Shown here piece after piece: positions 8,573 through 17,787 of a stretch of 64,000 bases of DNA; position 1 is the stretch's first letter; each line of letters starts with the position of its first letter. A program made the translations under genes and the position numbers. A model generated the notes under the pieces. That model did no database searches, was not told where the DNA came from, and worked only from the letters and a program-made list of their open reading frames with translations. The stretch is from positions 27,674 to 91,673 of the forward strand of contig JAJQEE010000059.1 of NCBI GenBank assembly GCA_021201865.1, in the 5' to 3' direction. This DNA is from Tannerellaceae bacterium. GTDB lineage: Bacteria > Bacteroidota > Bacteroidia > Bacteroidales > Tannerellaceae.

Positions 8573-9055
8573 ATGGACATTCACTCCCTGCCTGAACAGG
8601 CCAGAAAAGTAGAGAAAGAGACAAAGATGTTTTTTAAAACCATCCGAAAGAATCGTCTCCGGGATTTAGATGATACAGTCCATGCGCTGCATAAAGAGAT
8701 TTTTGATGAGATCAACTGCCTGGAGTGTGCCAATTGCTGCCGGACATTAGGTCCGCGCCTCACAGACCGGGATATTGAAAAAATGGCGCAGGCGCTACGG
8801 ATGAAGCCTCATGAAGTGGTAGAGCGTTATCTGCGGATTGATGAAGATAAAGATTATGTATTTAAAGAAATGCCTTGCCCTTTTCTATGTAGTGATAACT
8901 ATTGCAGTATCTATGAAAACCGTCCCAAAGCCTGCCGTGAATATCCACACACAGATCGAAAAAAATTTTTCCAGATCCATGCCCTAACCATCAAAAATGC
9001 AAAAACCTGCCCGGCCGTATTTAAAATCCTGGAACAATTGAAAAAAGAATTATAA
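8573..9055 (+). CDS. YkgJ family cysteine-cluster protein
   Basis: Small cytosolic protein (160 residues) of the YkgJ/UPF0153 group, thought to bind Zn or an Fe-S cluster through conserved cysteines; biological role unknown. Visible ligands are CxxCC (ECANCCRTLGPR, near residue 50), CPFLC, CSIYENRPKACREYP near 115-125. The residue order (CxxCC, then a helical spacer, then C-x3-C, C-x8-C) is the family pattern. A lysine-rich tail completes the chain. It stands alone between the hairpin region and the convergent EF-G gene. Start chosen at the first ATG after the promoter; the sequence MDIHSLPEQARKVEKE is helical. Confidence 0.85.
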   Translation: MDIHSLPEQARKVEKETKMFFKTIRKNRLRDLDDTVHALHKEIFDEINCLECANCCRTLGPRLTDRDIEKMAQALRMKPHEVVERYLRIDEDKDYVFKEMPCPFLCSDNYCSIYENRPKACREYPHTDRKKFFQIHALTIKNAKTCPAVFKILEQLKKEL

Positions 9056-9252
9056 GAAGCTGTTTGAAGCCGGCTATTCTTTAGGACTATATTTCCAAAG
9101 AACTCTCCTGAGATACTTAATAACAATATTTTTATACGAAAAATCGAGAGTAAAAGAAAGAACTGTTTCTCTTTCCGGAGTGATAAGAAACAGGAAAAAA
9201 GAGGAGAGATCTAAGCCGGACAATCTGGTAACAGGGAAGCAATTTAGATAAA

Positions 9253-9285
9253 AAACGGAGACAGGATGAAACCCTGCCTCCGTCT
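9253..9285 (-). terminator. Terminator of the EF-G-like gene
   Basis: Stem ACGGAG-a-CAGG / CCTG-c-CTCCGT (9255-9265 with 9273-9283). Read on the minus strand it is followed by six T residues, just beyond the EF-G stop. Confidence 0.75.
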
Positions 9286-9310
9286 GCCATAAATTTATCT
9301 AAGTAGTAAA

Positions 9311-11467
9311 TCAATCGTCCGACTGACTTTCTTCATATTCCTTCAACAGCTTATCCTGAACATCACCAGATACCAACTCATAAGCTGCAAACTTCATCGT
9401 GAAAGAAGCACGGCCACCCGTAATGGAGCTCAGGGAAGTAGAGTAACTGGACATCTCTTTCAAAGGCACTTTAGCCAGTAGCTTTTCATATCCTTTTTCA
9501 CTATTCATACCCATAATGATCGCACGGCGTCCCTGCAGATCACTCATAACATCTCCCAGGTAATCAGCCGGAACAGAAACTTCCATATCATACACAGGCT
9601 CCAGAATCTTAGGTCCTGCTTCCTTAAATGCCGTACTAAAGGCATTTCTACCAGCCAGCATAAAAGAGATCTCATTACTATCTACCGGGTGCATCTTTCC
9701 ATCGTACACACAGATACGCACATCCCGGGCATAGGATCCGGTCAAAGGCCCTTGCTCCATACGTCCCATCACCCCTTTCAGGATAGCCGGGAGGAAACGG
9801 GTATCAATCGCACCACCGACAATACAGTTCACAAAAACTAATTTACCACCCCATTCCAGATCATAGACCTGCGTGTCACGCACATTCATCTTATATTCCT
9901 GGCCACCGAAACGGTAGGTATCAGGGGCAGGCATACCTTCATAATAAGGTTCTACGATCAGATGTACCTCACCAAACTGACCGGCACCTCCGGATTGCTT
10001 TTTATGGCGGTAATCCGCACGGGCGGGTTTGGTAATGGTTTCCCGGTAAGGGATCTTCGGTTCAACATATTCTATCGCAATCTTTTCATTGTTTTCCATA
10101 CGCCATTTCAGTGTGCGTAAGTGGAATTCTCCTTGTCCGGAAACAATGGTCTGCTTCAACTCTTTGGATTGTTCAATGATCCAGGTCGGATCTTCCTCAC
10201 GCATACGGATCAGCAACTCATTGAGTTTTTCAGCGTCTGATTCATTTACCGGCCGGATCGCACGGCGATATTTCGGATTCGGATATTTAATAAAGTCAAA
10301 TTTGTAATCACAACCCTTTCCATTCAGGGTATTACCCCGGCGAACATCTTTCAGCTTCACGGTAGCACCTATATCACCAGCCACCATCTCACTTACCGGA
10401 GTACGCGTTTGTCCGGCCACCACAAACAACTGTGCCATCCGTTCTTTCGAACCACGGTCCGCATTCAGCAGATCATCTCCCTCTTTTACTTTGCCTGATA
10501 TCACTTTAAAGAAAGAAACCTGTCCTATATGTTGTTCTACAGTCGTTTTAAAGAAGAATAGACTGGTTGGGCCATTCGGGTCAGGAGTCACCTCCGTACC
10601 ATCCGTTGTGATCGGACGGGGCATCCGGTCTGTAGTAGGCACTACATTCCCTACAAATTCCAGCGTACGACGCACGCACATATCACGGCCTGCACATACA
10701 CAGAAGACAGGGAACATACCTCTGGCAACCAGACCCGCACTAATACCGGCACGCATTTCATCTTCACTCAGACTTCCTTCCTCAAAGAATTTTTCCATCA
10801 ACGCGTCGTCATTCTCAGCGGCTGCTTCTACCAATGCGCCATGCAATTCCATCGCTTTATCCATTTCCTCCGCAGGGATCTCCAGCACCTCAGGAACCCC
10901 ACCTTCTGGCTTCCAGCGATACATCTTCATTTTCAATACGTCCACGACCGCATTGAAAGAAGGACCGGTGGATATAGGATATTGAACAGGTACCACTTTA
11001 GCCCCATACTGATCTTTCAATTGCATCAACACATTGTCATAATCTGCTTTTTCATTATCCAACTGATTCACAACGAAAATCACAGGCTTATGGAATTGCT
11101 CGGTATAACGAAACTGATTAATTGTCCCCACTTCCACTCCATACTGGGCATTAATTACCATCAATGCAGTATCCGTAACATTCAATGCGGAAACCGCACC
11201 ACCAATAAAATCATCTGAACCCGGACAGTCAATAAAGTTCAATTTCCGGTTCTGCCACTCCACACTAAAAACGGTCGAGAACACGGAGTAGCCATACTCC
11301 TTCTCAACCGGGAAATAGTCGCTCACTGTATTTCCTGCATCCACAGTTCCACGACGTTTTATAACTCCACCCTCGAAAAGCATTGCTTCAGCGAGAGTGG
11401 TTTTCCCAGAGCCGGAACTCCCCAAAATGGCGATGTTCTTAATTTCATTTGTTTGATATACTTTCAT
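9311..11467 (-). CDS. EF-G-like translation factor (EF-G2 type) with altered GTPase motifs
   Basis: Five-domain elongation-factor-G-like protein, 718 residues from the ATG at 11467 (an upstream in-frame extension is unlikely to be translated, since MKVYQTNEIKN starts the domain). Canonical EF-G drives ribosomal translocation using GTP. Here the P-loop reads GSSGSGKTT (16-24), switch I lacks the RGITI motif, and switch II reads DCPGSDDF (80-87), so the catalytic histidine of DTPGH is replaced by Ser84. G4 is NQLD instead of NKxD. These features match the Bacteroidetes EF-G2 group, described in B. thetaiotaomicron as working without GTP hydrolysis during starvation; that role here is inference. 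Domain IV/V conservation (GFGEVHL-like GQFGEVHLIVEP) is good. Confidence 0.88.
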   Translation of the reverse strand: MKVYQTNEIKNIAILGSSGSGKTTLAEAMLFEGGVIKRRGTVDAGNTVSDYFPVEKEYGYSVFSTVFSVEWQNRKLNFIDCPGSDDFIGGAVSALNVTDTALMVINAQYGVEVGTINQFRYTEQFHKPVIFVVNQLDNEKADYDNVLMQLKDQYGAKVVPVQYPISTGPSFNAVVDVLKMKMYRWKPEGGVPEVLEIPAEEMDKAMELHGALVEAAAENDDALMEKFFEEGSLSEDEMRAGISAGLVARGMFPVFCVCAGRDMCVRRTLEFVGNVVPTTDRMPRPITTDGTEVTPDPNGPTSLFFFKTTVEQHIGQVSFFKVISGKVKEGDDLLNADRGSKERMAQLFVVAGQTRTPVSEMVAGDIGATVKLKDVRRGNTLNGKGCDYKFDFIKYPNPKYRRAIRPVNESDAEKLNELLIRMREEDPTWIIEQSKELKQTIVSGQGEFHLRTLKWRMENNEKIAIEYVEPKIPYRETITKPARADYRHKKQSGGAGQFGEVHLIVEPYYEGMPAPDTYRFGGQEYKMNVRDTQVYDLEWGGKLVFVNCIVGGAIDTRFLPAILKGVMGRMEQGPLTGSYARDVRICVYDGKMHPVDSNEISFMLAGRNAFSTAFKEAGPKILEPVYDMEVSVPADYLGDVMSDLQGRRAIIMGMNSEKGYEKLLAKVPLKEMSSYSTSLSSITGGRASFTMKFAAYELVSGDVQDKLLKEYEESQSDD

Positions 11468-11699
11468 GATATCAGGTATTATGAGGTTTAACAATAAGTT
11501 TTAATAAAATCTAAAATCACGAGGTCGCAAATTAGTAATTGCAGGTCAGAAAAACAATCCAAACCCCGCTGTTACAGAACATAGTTTTTTAACACATCAA
11601 GTCCTTCAATTGTTCTTTTCCACACCTGTACTTTCATCCACAACTCTACCCAATCAAAAGGTTCATACGAAACTAACCATCCCCCAAATCTCCTGTATA

Positions 11700-11747
11700 A
11701 GTCCTGCAAGGACGTCCCAGACTGATATGTGACGTCCTTGCAGGACT
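11700..11747. repeat. 17-bp perfect inverted repeat, each arm itself palindromic
   Basis: AGTCCTGCAAGGACGTC (11700-11716) is repeated inverted at 11731-11747 around a 14-base loop. Each arm contains GTCCTGCAAGGAC, itself a hairpin, so a cruciform is possible. It lies in the 376-base gap between the divergent EF-G and hemW genes; apart from the hemW promoter the gap shows no other feature. Confidence 0.6.
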
Positions 11748-11793
11748 CAGGATAACAGACAATGCGGTGTTACCTTGTTATAAAGGTAAAAGC

Positions 11794-11822
11794 TTTGCTT
11801 TGGATTTTATTCAGTACTTTTG
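11794..11822 (+). promoter_or_regulatory. Promoter of hemW
   Basis: TTTG (11794-11797), 17 bases, TACTTTTG (11815-11822), ending 21 bases before the ATG at 11844. Confidence 0.5.
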
Positions 11823-11843
11823 TAAACCAATACATTTAATTCG

Positions 11844-12971
11844 ATGGCAGGTCTTTATATACATGTTCCTTTTTGTATCAAACGGTGTCTTTACTGTGAT
11901 TTCTTTTCCAATACGGATATGCAGGTAAAAGAGCCTTATATCTCCGCATTGATCAAAGAGATGGAGTTACGAAAGGAGTATATAGGAGAAGACCCCATAG
12001 AAACGGTCTACTTTGGAGGAGGGACTCCATCACAGTTGTCCCCGGAAGATTTTGGGCAGATCTTTGAAGCAATCCGCACTCACTTCACCATAGCTGACCA
12101 GGCAGAGATCACACTGGAAGCTAATCCGGACGATATCCGGCCGGAATATCTGGAAAAGCTCCGCGAGCTTCCTTTTAACCGGATCAGTATGGGCATCCAA
12201 AGTTTCAATGATAACGACCTCAATTTCCTGAACCGGAGACACCAGGCTGCCCAGGCTATACAGGCTGTTGCCTGGTGTAAGGAATATGGATACAACAATC
12301 TCAGTATTGACCTGATCTACGGACTACCGGGACAAACCCTCCGGGAATGGGAGCATAATATCCACGAAGCAATCCGGCTGGACATTCCCCATATCTCAGC
12401 TTATCACCTGACCTATGAAGAAGATACGCAACTTTATAAGTTAAAAGACCAGGGAAAAATAGTGCCGGTTGAAGAAGAAGTAAGCCTGGAGTTTTTCTCC
12501 CTGCTCATTGACCAGTTAACTAAGGCAGGATTTCACCACTATGAAATATCCAACTTTGCAAAACCGGGCTATATCTCCCGGCATAACAGTTCCTACTGGA
12601 CCGGAGAAAAATATATCGGATTAGGTCCTTCCGCTCATTCCTATAATCAGGAAAACCGCTGCTGGAACGTCTCCTCCCTCCCCGCTTACATACAAGGGGT
12701 GAATAGAGGAACTCCGGAGATAGAATACGAGATATTAGATCCCTATACCCGCTACAACGACTACATCATCACGGGTCTCAGAACCTATTCGGGAATTCAA
12801 ACAGAGAAATTAGAAACACTTTTTGGAAAGCAGTTAAAAGAATATTGCATGCAACAAGCTATTCCCTATATAAACAGGAAGTTACTTCTGCATGAGAATC
12901 AGATGCTACGTCTTTCCCGGGAGGGTATTTTCATTTCAGACGCGATCATGAGTGATCTGCTATGGGTCTAA
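11844..12971 (+). CDS. hemW: Radical SAM heme chaperone HemW
   Basis: Radical SAM protein of the HemN/HemW family, 375 residues. HemW inserts heme into target proteins; true HemN coproporphyrinogen oxidases are longer (about 450) and carry an N-terminal extension missing here. The [4Fe-4S] motif CIKRCLYC (Cys11, Cys15, Cys18) sits in the expected HVPFCxxxCxYCDF context. Also conserved are YFGGGTPSQL, a SAM-binding strand, EANPD, RISMGIQSFND and LIYGLPGQT. The C-terminal HemN domain contains HYEISNFAKPG and GLGPSAHSY. Older annotations call this oxygen-independent coproporphyrinogen III oxidase. It has its own promoter and is monocistronic. Confidence 0.9.
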   Translation: MAGLYIHVPFCIKRCLYCDFFSNTDMQVKEPYISALIKEMELRKEYIGEDPIETVYFGGGTPSQLSPEDFGQIFEAIRTHFTIADQAEITLEANPDDIRPEYLEKLRELPFNRISMGIQSFNDNDLNFLNRRHQAAQAIQAVAWCKEYGYNNLSIDLIYGLPGQTLREWEHNIHEAIRLDIPHISAYHLTYEEDTQLYKLKDQGKIVPVEEEVSLEFFSLLIDQLTKAGFHHYEISNFAKPGYISRHNSSYWTGEKYIGLGPSAHSYNQENRCWNVSSLPAYIQGVNRGTPEIEYEILDPYTRYNDYIITGLRTYSGIQTEKLETLFGKQLKEYCMQQAIPYINRKLLLHENQMLRLSREGIFISDAIMSDLLWV

Positions 12972-13059
12972 ATTTATCCAAACCCCCGGAATAGAAGGAC
13001 AAAACCGGCAGCTTTCCAGTACATTTTATGCACATTTAAGTTATATTTGAGAAAAATAT

Positions 13060-13090
13060 ATTGTCATTTTAAACAAATCTTATATATTTG
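13060..13090 (+). promoter_or_regulatory. Promoter of the zeta-toxin-like operon
   Basis: ATTG (13060-13063), 19 bases, TATATTTG (13083-13090) is a near-perfect Bacteroidetes promoter. The GTG start at 13103 is only 12 bases further on, so the leader is very short. Confidence 0.65.
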
Positions 13091-13102
13091 CAGCGTTAAT
13101 GT

Positions 13103-13683
13103 GTGAAGGTGCCATATTTATATATCATATCAGGATGTAATGGAGCCGGAAAAACAACAGCTTCCTATACCATTTTACCAGAAATGCTAAAATGCAAGGA
13201 GTTTGTTAATTCGGACGAGATCGCAAAAGGTCTTTCTCCTTTCAATGCTGACAGTATAGCTGTGGCTGTTGAAGCAGGTCGCATTATGCACAGGCGTATT
13301 AAAGAACTGATCAGTGCCAGAGAGACCTTTGCATTAGAAACCACATTAGCCACCCGCTCAGTTGTTAAATTAATGCGGGAAGCACAGGATGAAGGCTACT
13401 ACGTGACGTTGCTCTACTTTTGGTTAAATACACCTGATTTAGCCGTAGAACGTGTAAAGATGAGAGTTGCTGCCGGAGGGCACAACATTGCAGAAGCCAC
13501 TATCCGCAGGCGATATGTTGCTGGGATAAAAATTTATTTGAACTCTATCTCCCATCAAGTGATTACTGGATGATCACAGACAATTCCATGTCACCCATGG
13601 AAATTATCGCTAAAGGATTTAAAAACGAAAAAAAGGAGATATACAATCCTACGGTATACACTAAACTTGAAAATCATGAGTGA
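13103..13683 (+). pseudogene. Zeta-toxin-like P-loop kinase, one frameshift
   Basis: P-loop NTPase of the zeta toxin-like group, members of which phosphorylate small substrates such as UDP-sugars. From a GTG start the Walker A motif ISGCNGAGKTT occurs at once, followed by FVNSDEIAKGLSPFN and ETTLATRS, family hallmarks; IRRRYVAG follows near 135. The frame then breaks at the A5 run 13528-13532. Restoring one A continues the expected C-terminus (LFELYLPSSDYW, SPMEIIAKGF, then a stop at 13681-13683) and gives 193 residues, the normal length. The unrepaired product ends at 13573 with 156 residues. Its end overlaps the next small gene by eight bases, so they form an operon. Sequencing error or true inactivation cannot be told apart here. 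Confidence 0.75.
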
Positions 13684-13846
13684 ACAGGAAATAAGAGAAT
13701 TTGAAGAGAATATAGTAAAAGGAGCTAATATCGCTTTTCAACGTCTGGTTTCTGAAAAGAAAAAAGAGAATGGCGAGTTGGTTTTCTCCCGTAATGGTCA
13801 CATATTCCGGGTGAAAGCAGCAGATTTAGAAGAATTTACTCTGTAA
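13676..13846 (+). CDS. Small protein downstream of zeta-toxin-like gene, possible partner
   Basis: A 56-residue protein beginning MSEQEIREFEENIVKGAN and ending ADLEEFTL. It has an acidic helical first half and a lysine-rich middle, then a short strand segment (ELVFSRNGHIFRV). The ATG overlaps the repaired end of the zeta-toxin-like gene by eight bases, a spacing that implies translational coupling. Such small genes commonly sit beside zeta-like kinases in Bacteroidetes; whether this one neutralises the kinase is inference, since classical epsilon antitoxins precede the toxin and are unrelated in sequence. No membrane segment or signal peptide. Confidence 0.65.
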   Translation: MSEQEIREFEENIVKGANIAFQRLVSEKKKENGELVFSRNGHIFRVKAADLEEFTL

Positions 13847-13868
13847 TCACAGAATTCCTGAAGATATA

Positions 13869-13913
13869 AGGAACAGATTGATGAATCTCCATTCATTTGA
13901 TCTGTTCCTTTTT
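13869..13913. terminator. Terminator between zeta-like operon and DPP11-type gene
   Basis: AGGAACAGAT (13869-13878) pairs with ATCTGTTCCT (13900-13909), extended inward by imperfect pairing, and is followed by a T-rich tract on the plus strand. It lies between convergent genes. Confidence 0.75.
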
Positions 13914-13996
13914 CTTTTCCCGTTATTGGACCGTTTTACCTGAATCCTTCCTCCTATCTCTTTCTTCTATGCTTTTCCTAAGAATGTGATTTTCTG

Positions 13997-16159
13997 TTAC
14001 TGATCCATTAAATCCATTTCATTTAATAAATAGCCGGCACCTGCATATTTATCTATGATAAACAGGACATAACGGATATCAACGATAATACTCCGTTGAT
14101 AATCCGGCAGATATTGAATGTCACCGCCAACACCTTCCCAGTTCCGGTCAAAATTAATTCCTATCAGTTCTCCGTTAGCATTTAAGACAGGACTTCCGGA
14201 ATTTCCTCCGGTACTATGCGTAGTGGCACAGAAATTAACCGGCATCCGGCCATTACCGAGACCATACTGTCCATAATCTTTTGCCTGATAAAGCTCCTTG
14301 AGACGTTCAGGAACCACAAATTCCCAGTTATCCGGATCTTCCTTTTCCATGACTCCTTCTAAAGTGGTCTGACAGTCATAATAGACCGCATCTCTGGGAG
14401 CATATCCTTTTACCTGGCCATAGGTTAAACGCAAACTAAAATTAGCATCCGGGAAATTAGCCTGGTCACCATACATTTCCAGCAGTCCTCTCACATAGGT
14501 ACGGTGAGCATTCGCATAGGCGGCATCAAAATCCTTTAAAGCATCCGCCAGGGCCTGTTTCTCTTGCTGCACCGCCTGAGCAAACAGGATCATCGGATCG
14601 TTTTCCAATCCTTTCACAGAAGGATGCTGATAAAATTTCCGGAAATTATCTTCACTGCCGAAAATAGAACTTTTGAACAGATGATCCACAAAAGCATCCA
14701 CATCCCCTTTAAACTGTTTATCAATCGTGGAAAAATAGGCTGGTTGTTTGTCTGCCGGGATCAAACGCCTGTACTCCTTCAGCAGAACTTTGGCTACTTT
14801 AGCATCCACCACAGGAGAATAATCTTTATCTGCAAAACGTTCATATCCATTCTTCAACCGTTCCAGTTCATTTTTCCGGGTTTCCGTATCTTTTTGCCTG
14901 ATCGCCGTGGATAAACCCTCAACCGATGAAGGGACTCTGGTAAATTCTATTCCACGGGAAATCGCTTCATCCAGCATCCAGCTACGGAACCTCAAATCTT
15001 TCCGGTCTTTTACAATCTGTTCCAGTACAGAAAGTGCCTCCTTATATTCCGGTTTATTCATACGGGCCGCCCAAACCAGTAGTTTATCCTGCTCTTCTCT
15101 TTTTACCTCTTCAAAGTTACGCTTATTAATCGCCCAGTTACTTCCGATCGAATTCTTATACGCGTTCGTGGAGCCGGCATATTTACTGAAATATTGAATC
15201 CGGACTACCGGATCTTTCAGCATCTCTTCCAACATCACCTGCTGGCGGATCTCCCGGACATTGATCCGGACCGTATTGTCAATGTCCCGCCGTTCAGCCA
15301 CCTCCCAGGAGGTATAATATTTATTTGTGCGGCCCGGAAAACCCATCATCATGGCAAAATCATTTTCCTGTACTCCTTTCAACGAGATCTTTAACCAGCG
15401 TTTAGGTCTCAGGGGCACGTTGCTCTCACTATATTCAGCCGGATTACCATTCACATCCGCATAGATACGAAAAACGGTAAAATCACCGGCATGACGAGGC
15501 CACATCCAGTTATCCGTATCCGCTCCGAACTTACCGATAGAAGAGGGAGGAGCACCTACCAGACGCACATCCGGGTAGATCTTTTTAGTAAACATATAAT
15601 ATTTATTACCTCCATAAAACGCTTTGATCTCCACTTCCGTACCCGGATGATCCTGTAGATACTTTTCTCCGGTTTTCTCTACGGCCAGACCATTTAGATA
15701 AGCAGGGGAAAGATAGTTCATACTATTCGGATCCGTATCTTTCTTCAGTTCTTCCAGAACATATTCCGTCACATCCTCTATCTTATCAATAAAGGTGACT
15801 TTCAATCCCGGGTTCGGCAACTCTTCCGCCCGTGTCATGGCCCAGAATCCATCTGTAAGATAGTCATGTTCCACAGAACTGTGTTGTTGTATTTGCCCAT
15901 ACCCACAATGATGATTTGTTAATACCAGTCCATCTGGTGAAACAACCTCTCCGGTACAGCCTCCACCAAAGATCACCACCGCATCCTTAATAGAAGCAGA
16001 GTCCGGACTATAAATATCATAATCCTGGAGTTTCAGCCCAAGGGCCTGCATTTCCGGGAATTTCTGTTGTTTTAACAAGGGTAAAAGCCACATCCCCTCA
16101 TCTGCCCAGACAGGAGAGGTTAATAATAAGGATAAACCGATAGATAAAAGTCTTTTCAT
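13997..16159 (-). CDS. S46 family dipeptidyl-peptidase, DPP11 type
   Basis: Periplasmic serine peptidase that removes N-terminal dipeptides, 720 residues from the ATG at 16159, the length of Porphyromonas DPP11. A signal peptide (MKRLLSIGLSLLLTSPVWA) ends at about residue 19. The catalytic His is in LTNHHCGYG (His84), the Asp in the ADTDNWMWPRHAGDF region, and the Ser in GGNSGSP (Ser654). Eighteen residues after the serine stands Arg672 in NFDRNWEG, the position where DPP11 has Arg and DPP7 has Gly; Arg directs the enzyme to Asp/Glu at P1. It would help a peptide-using, asaccharolytic lifestyle. An earlier in-frame ATG would add 20 residues before the signal peptide and is rejected. The CYTH gene ends just upstream. 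Confidence 0.9.
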   Translation of the reverse strand: MKRLLSIGLSLLLTSPVWADEGMWLLPLLKQQKFPEMQALGLKLQDYDIYSPDSASIKDAVVIFGGGCTGEVVSPDGLVLTNHHCGYGQIQQHSSVEHDYLTDGFWAMTRAEELPNPGLKVTFIDKIEDVTEYVLEELKKDTDPNSMNYLSPAYLNGLAVEKTGEKYLQDHPGTEVEIKAFYGGNKYYMFTKKIYPDVRLVGAPPSSIGKFGADTDNWMWPRHAGDFTVFRIYADVNGNPAEYSESNVPLRPKRWLKISLKGVQENDFAMMMGFPGRTNKYYTSWEVAERRDIDNTVRINVREIRQQVMLEEMLKDPVVRIQYFSKYAGSTNAYKNSIGSNWAINKRNFEEVKREEQDKLLVWAARMNKPEYKEALSVLEQIVKDRKDLRFRSWMLDEAISRGIEFTRVPSSVEGLSTAIRQKDTETRKNELERLKNGYERFADKDYSPVVDAKVAKVLLKEYRRLIPADKQPAYFSTIDKQFKGDVDAFVDHLFKSSIFGSEDNFRKFYQHPSVKGLENDPMILFAQAVQQEKQALADALKDFDAAYANAHRTYVRGLLEMYGDQANFPDANFSLRLTYGQVKGYAPRDAVYYDCQTTLEGVMEKEDPDNWEFVVPERLKELYQAKDYGQYGLGNGRMPVNFCATTHSTGGNSGSPVLNANGELIGINFDRNWEGVGGDIQYLPDYQRSIIVDIRYVLFIIDKYAGAGYLLNEMDLMDQ

Positions 16160-16175
16160 GATAAGCTTATATATT

Positions 16176-16649
16176 TTATTTTTTCCATGATTGATAAGGA
16201 TTACGGGAAAGCATGGCATTATAATAACGCTTATCCCCGGTTACCTCTTTTCCCAGCCAAAAAGGTTTTTCAAACTCTTCTTCTTCAGAACCAAGTTCCA
16301 GTTCAGCAATCACCAATCCTTGATTTTCTCCATGAAAGACATCAATCTCCCACTGCCGTCCATTCCCGGCTGGAATATAATGCCGGATCTTATCAATAAT
16401 CCCGGGATCACACAATTGAAGAAGAGCTTCTGCATCTGTCAGAGGGATCTGTTGTTCAAACTCAAAACGGCTGAGCCCTTTTTCATCCGACATTCCTTTA
16501 ATCGTGATATATCCCTCTTCACCACTGATACGTATACGCACCGTCCGGCGGGGGTCCGAACAAATATACCCTTGTACCAACCGCTTCGAAGCAGTCACAA
16601 AAGGGTAAAAATCGCCCTTCACCAGAAACTTCCTTTCTATTTCCAACAT
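16176..16649 (-). CDS. CYTH domain protein (triphosphate tunnel metalloenzyme family)
   Basis: CYTH domain protein of 157 residues, whole length of the domain. The metal-binding ExExK signature is present at the start (LEIERKFLV), and alternating acidic and basic residues line predicted tunnel strands: TVRIRISG, GYITIKG, SRFEFEQQI, WEIDVFHGE, VIAELELGS. Family members hydrolyse tripolyphosphate or other triphosphates or make cAMP; the short bacterial form like this one is mostly tripolyphosphatase-like, which is the best guess but not provable here. It lies 16 bases upstream of the DPP11-type start on the same strand, so cotranscription is likely. Confidence 0.85.
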   Translation of the reverse strand: MLEIERKFLVKGDFYPFVTASKRLVQGYICSDPRRTVRIRISGEEGYITIKGMSDEKGLSRFEFEQQIPLTDAEALLQLCDPGIIDKIRHYIPAGNGRQWEIDVFHGENQGLVIAELELGSEEEEFEKPFWLGKEVTGDKRYYNAMLSRNPYQSWKK

Positions 16650-16712
16650 CTTACTAAATAATGGAAAATGGATAATAAAAACAATTTTGAATTATCCATT
16701 TTCAATTTTCAA

Positions 16713-17773
16713 TTATTTAATTGTTACCATCGTAGCTCCAAATCCATATTCCCGGAAAGAAGCATCCTGATAATAATATTGTTTATACCGTGTCCTGAGC
16801 TCCTGCTCAATTGATTTTCTCAGGACTCCGTCTCCTTTTCCATGAATGAAAACAATCTTCTGCCCTTTTTTATTAGCGTATTTGGCTAATATTTCATGGA
16901 ATTTCTCCAACTGGTAGTTTAACATATCCGCATTACTCAACCCGTTGGTATTATCCAATAACTCATGAATATGCAGGTCCACCTCTAAAATAGGACTATC
17001 ATTGTTTTTTTCCGGGACGGACGGGCCGGAGTCTTATCCACCTGTTTCTTCTGTAACATGGCCTGTTGGATCTCCCCCGCAGAGACTAATAATTCCTTTT
17101 CCGGAACATCCTGCCTCACAACCGGATAAACCAGTGCATCCTCATCAAAAAAATCATTTTCAAGGAAACAATGTACTTTATAGAATTTGACCGTATCTAA
17201 GCGCAACTCTACTGACACACTATTTTTTAAAGCATAAGGTTTCTCTTTCTTAAAAGCAATGAACTGAACACAGACACGTTCCAGATCATTCAGATCCGCT
17301 TTTTCAAATTCTTCCAGAAATATTTTCGTATTCGGTTCGATTACTCCATGATAACGGCTCAACCAGCTATTATGCTGCCGGTTCATATAATTAAAGAAAA
17401 GATAATAATTACTGTCGTTAATGAAATAAGCCTCATAGCCGGTTTGCTGCATGGCTTTCGGGTCTACGGGTAAATAGGCCAGGTAGATATTCAACCGCTC
17501 TCCTTCCGGGGTTTCCTGAATCACGATCTTTTCCTCCGGTTCTTCCCGCTTCACGACCACAGGAGCGGCCGCAGGCTTCTGTATTTTAGGCCGGTTATCA
17601 CTATGTACCTGCATGTCATCACTACCAACCACCACGCATTCGCGGATCAGTGCAGGGTAATCAAACCCATCTTCATCTTCAACTAATACCTTATCTTTCC
17701 CCTGGAATCCTGTTACTACACCACCTCCGACACTATTCAGGAAGCGAACTTTATCTCCTATTTTAATAGCCAT
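16713..17773 (-). pseudogene. DUF2027 and Smr domain protein, one frameshift
   Basis: Bacteroidetes protein joining an N-terminal DUF2027 part (MAIKIGDKVRFLNSVGGGVV, an SH3-like opening) to a C-terminal Smr domain (DLHIHELLDN, then FIHGKGDGVLR, the Smr HGxG motif, and GFGATMVTI). Smr domains are nucleases or nucleic-acid binders linked to stalled-ribosome or DNA repair. The frame breaks at a run of seven A on the minus strand (plus T7, 17005-17011). Adding one A joins the two halves through NNDSPILEVDLHIHE and gives 353 residues, the normal family length. Unrepaired, the parts are 16985-17773 and 16713-16982. The start is the ATG at 17773; an upstream in-frame start would overlap queA. Confidence 0.8.
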
Positions 17774-17787
17774 ACTCTCTTTTCTTG

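Noticed and set aside
10491..10985. 164-residue plus-strand frame inside the EF-G-like gene
   Set aside because: Antisense shadow; the opposite strand encodes conserved EF-G domains.
13528..13532. Programmed ribosomal frameshifting in the zeta-like gene
   Set aside because: Twelve other one-base breaks of the same kind occur in unrelated genes, with no slippery heptamer or pseudoknot in common, so an error or mutation is simpler.
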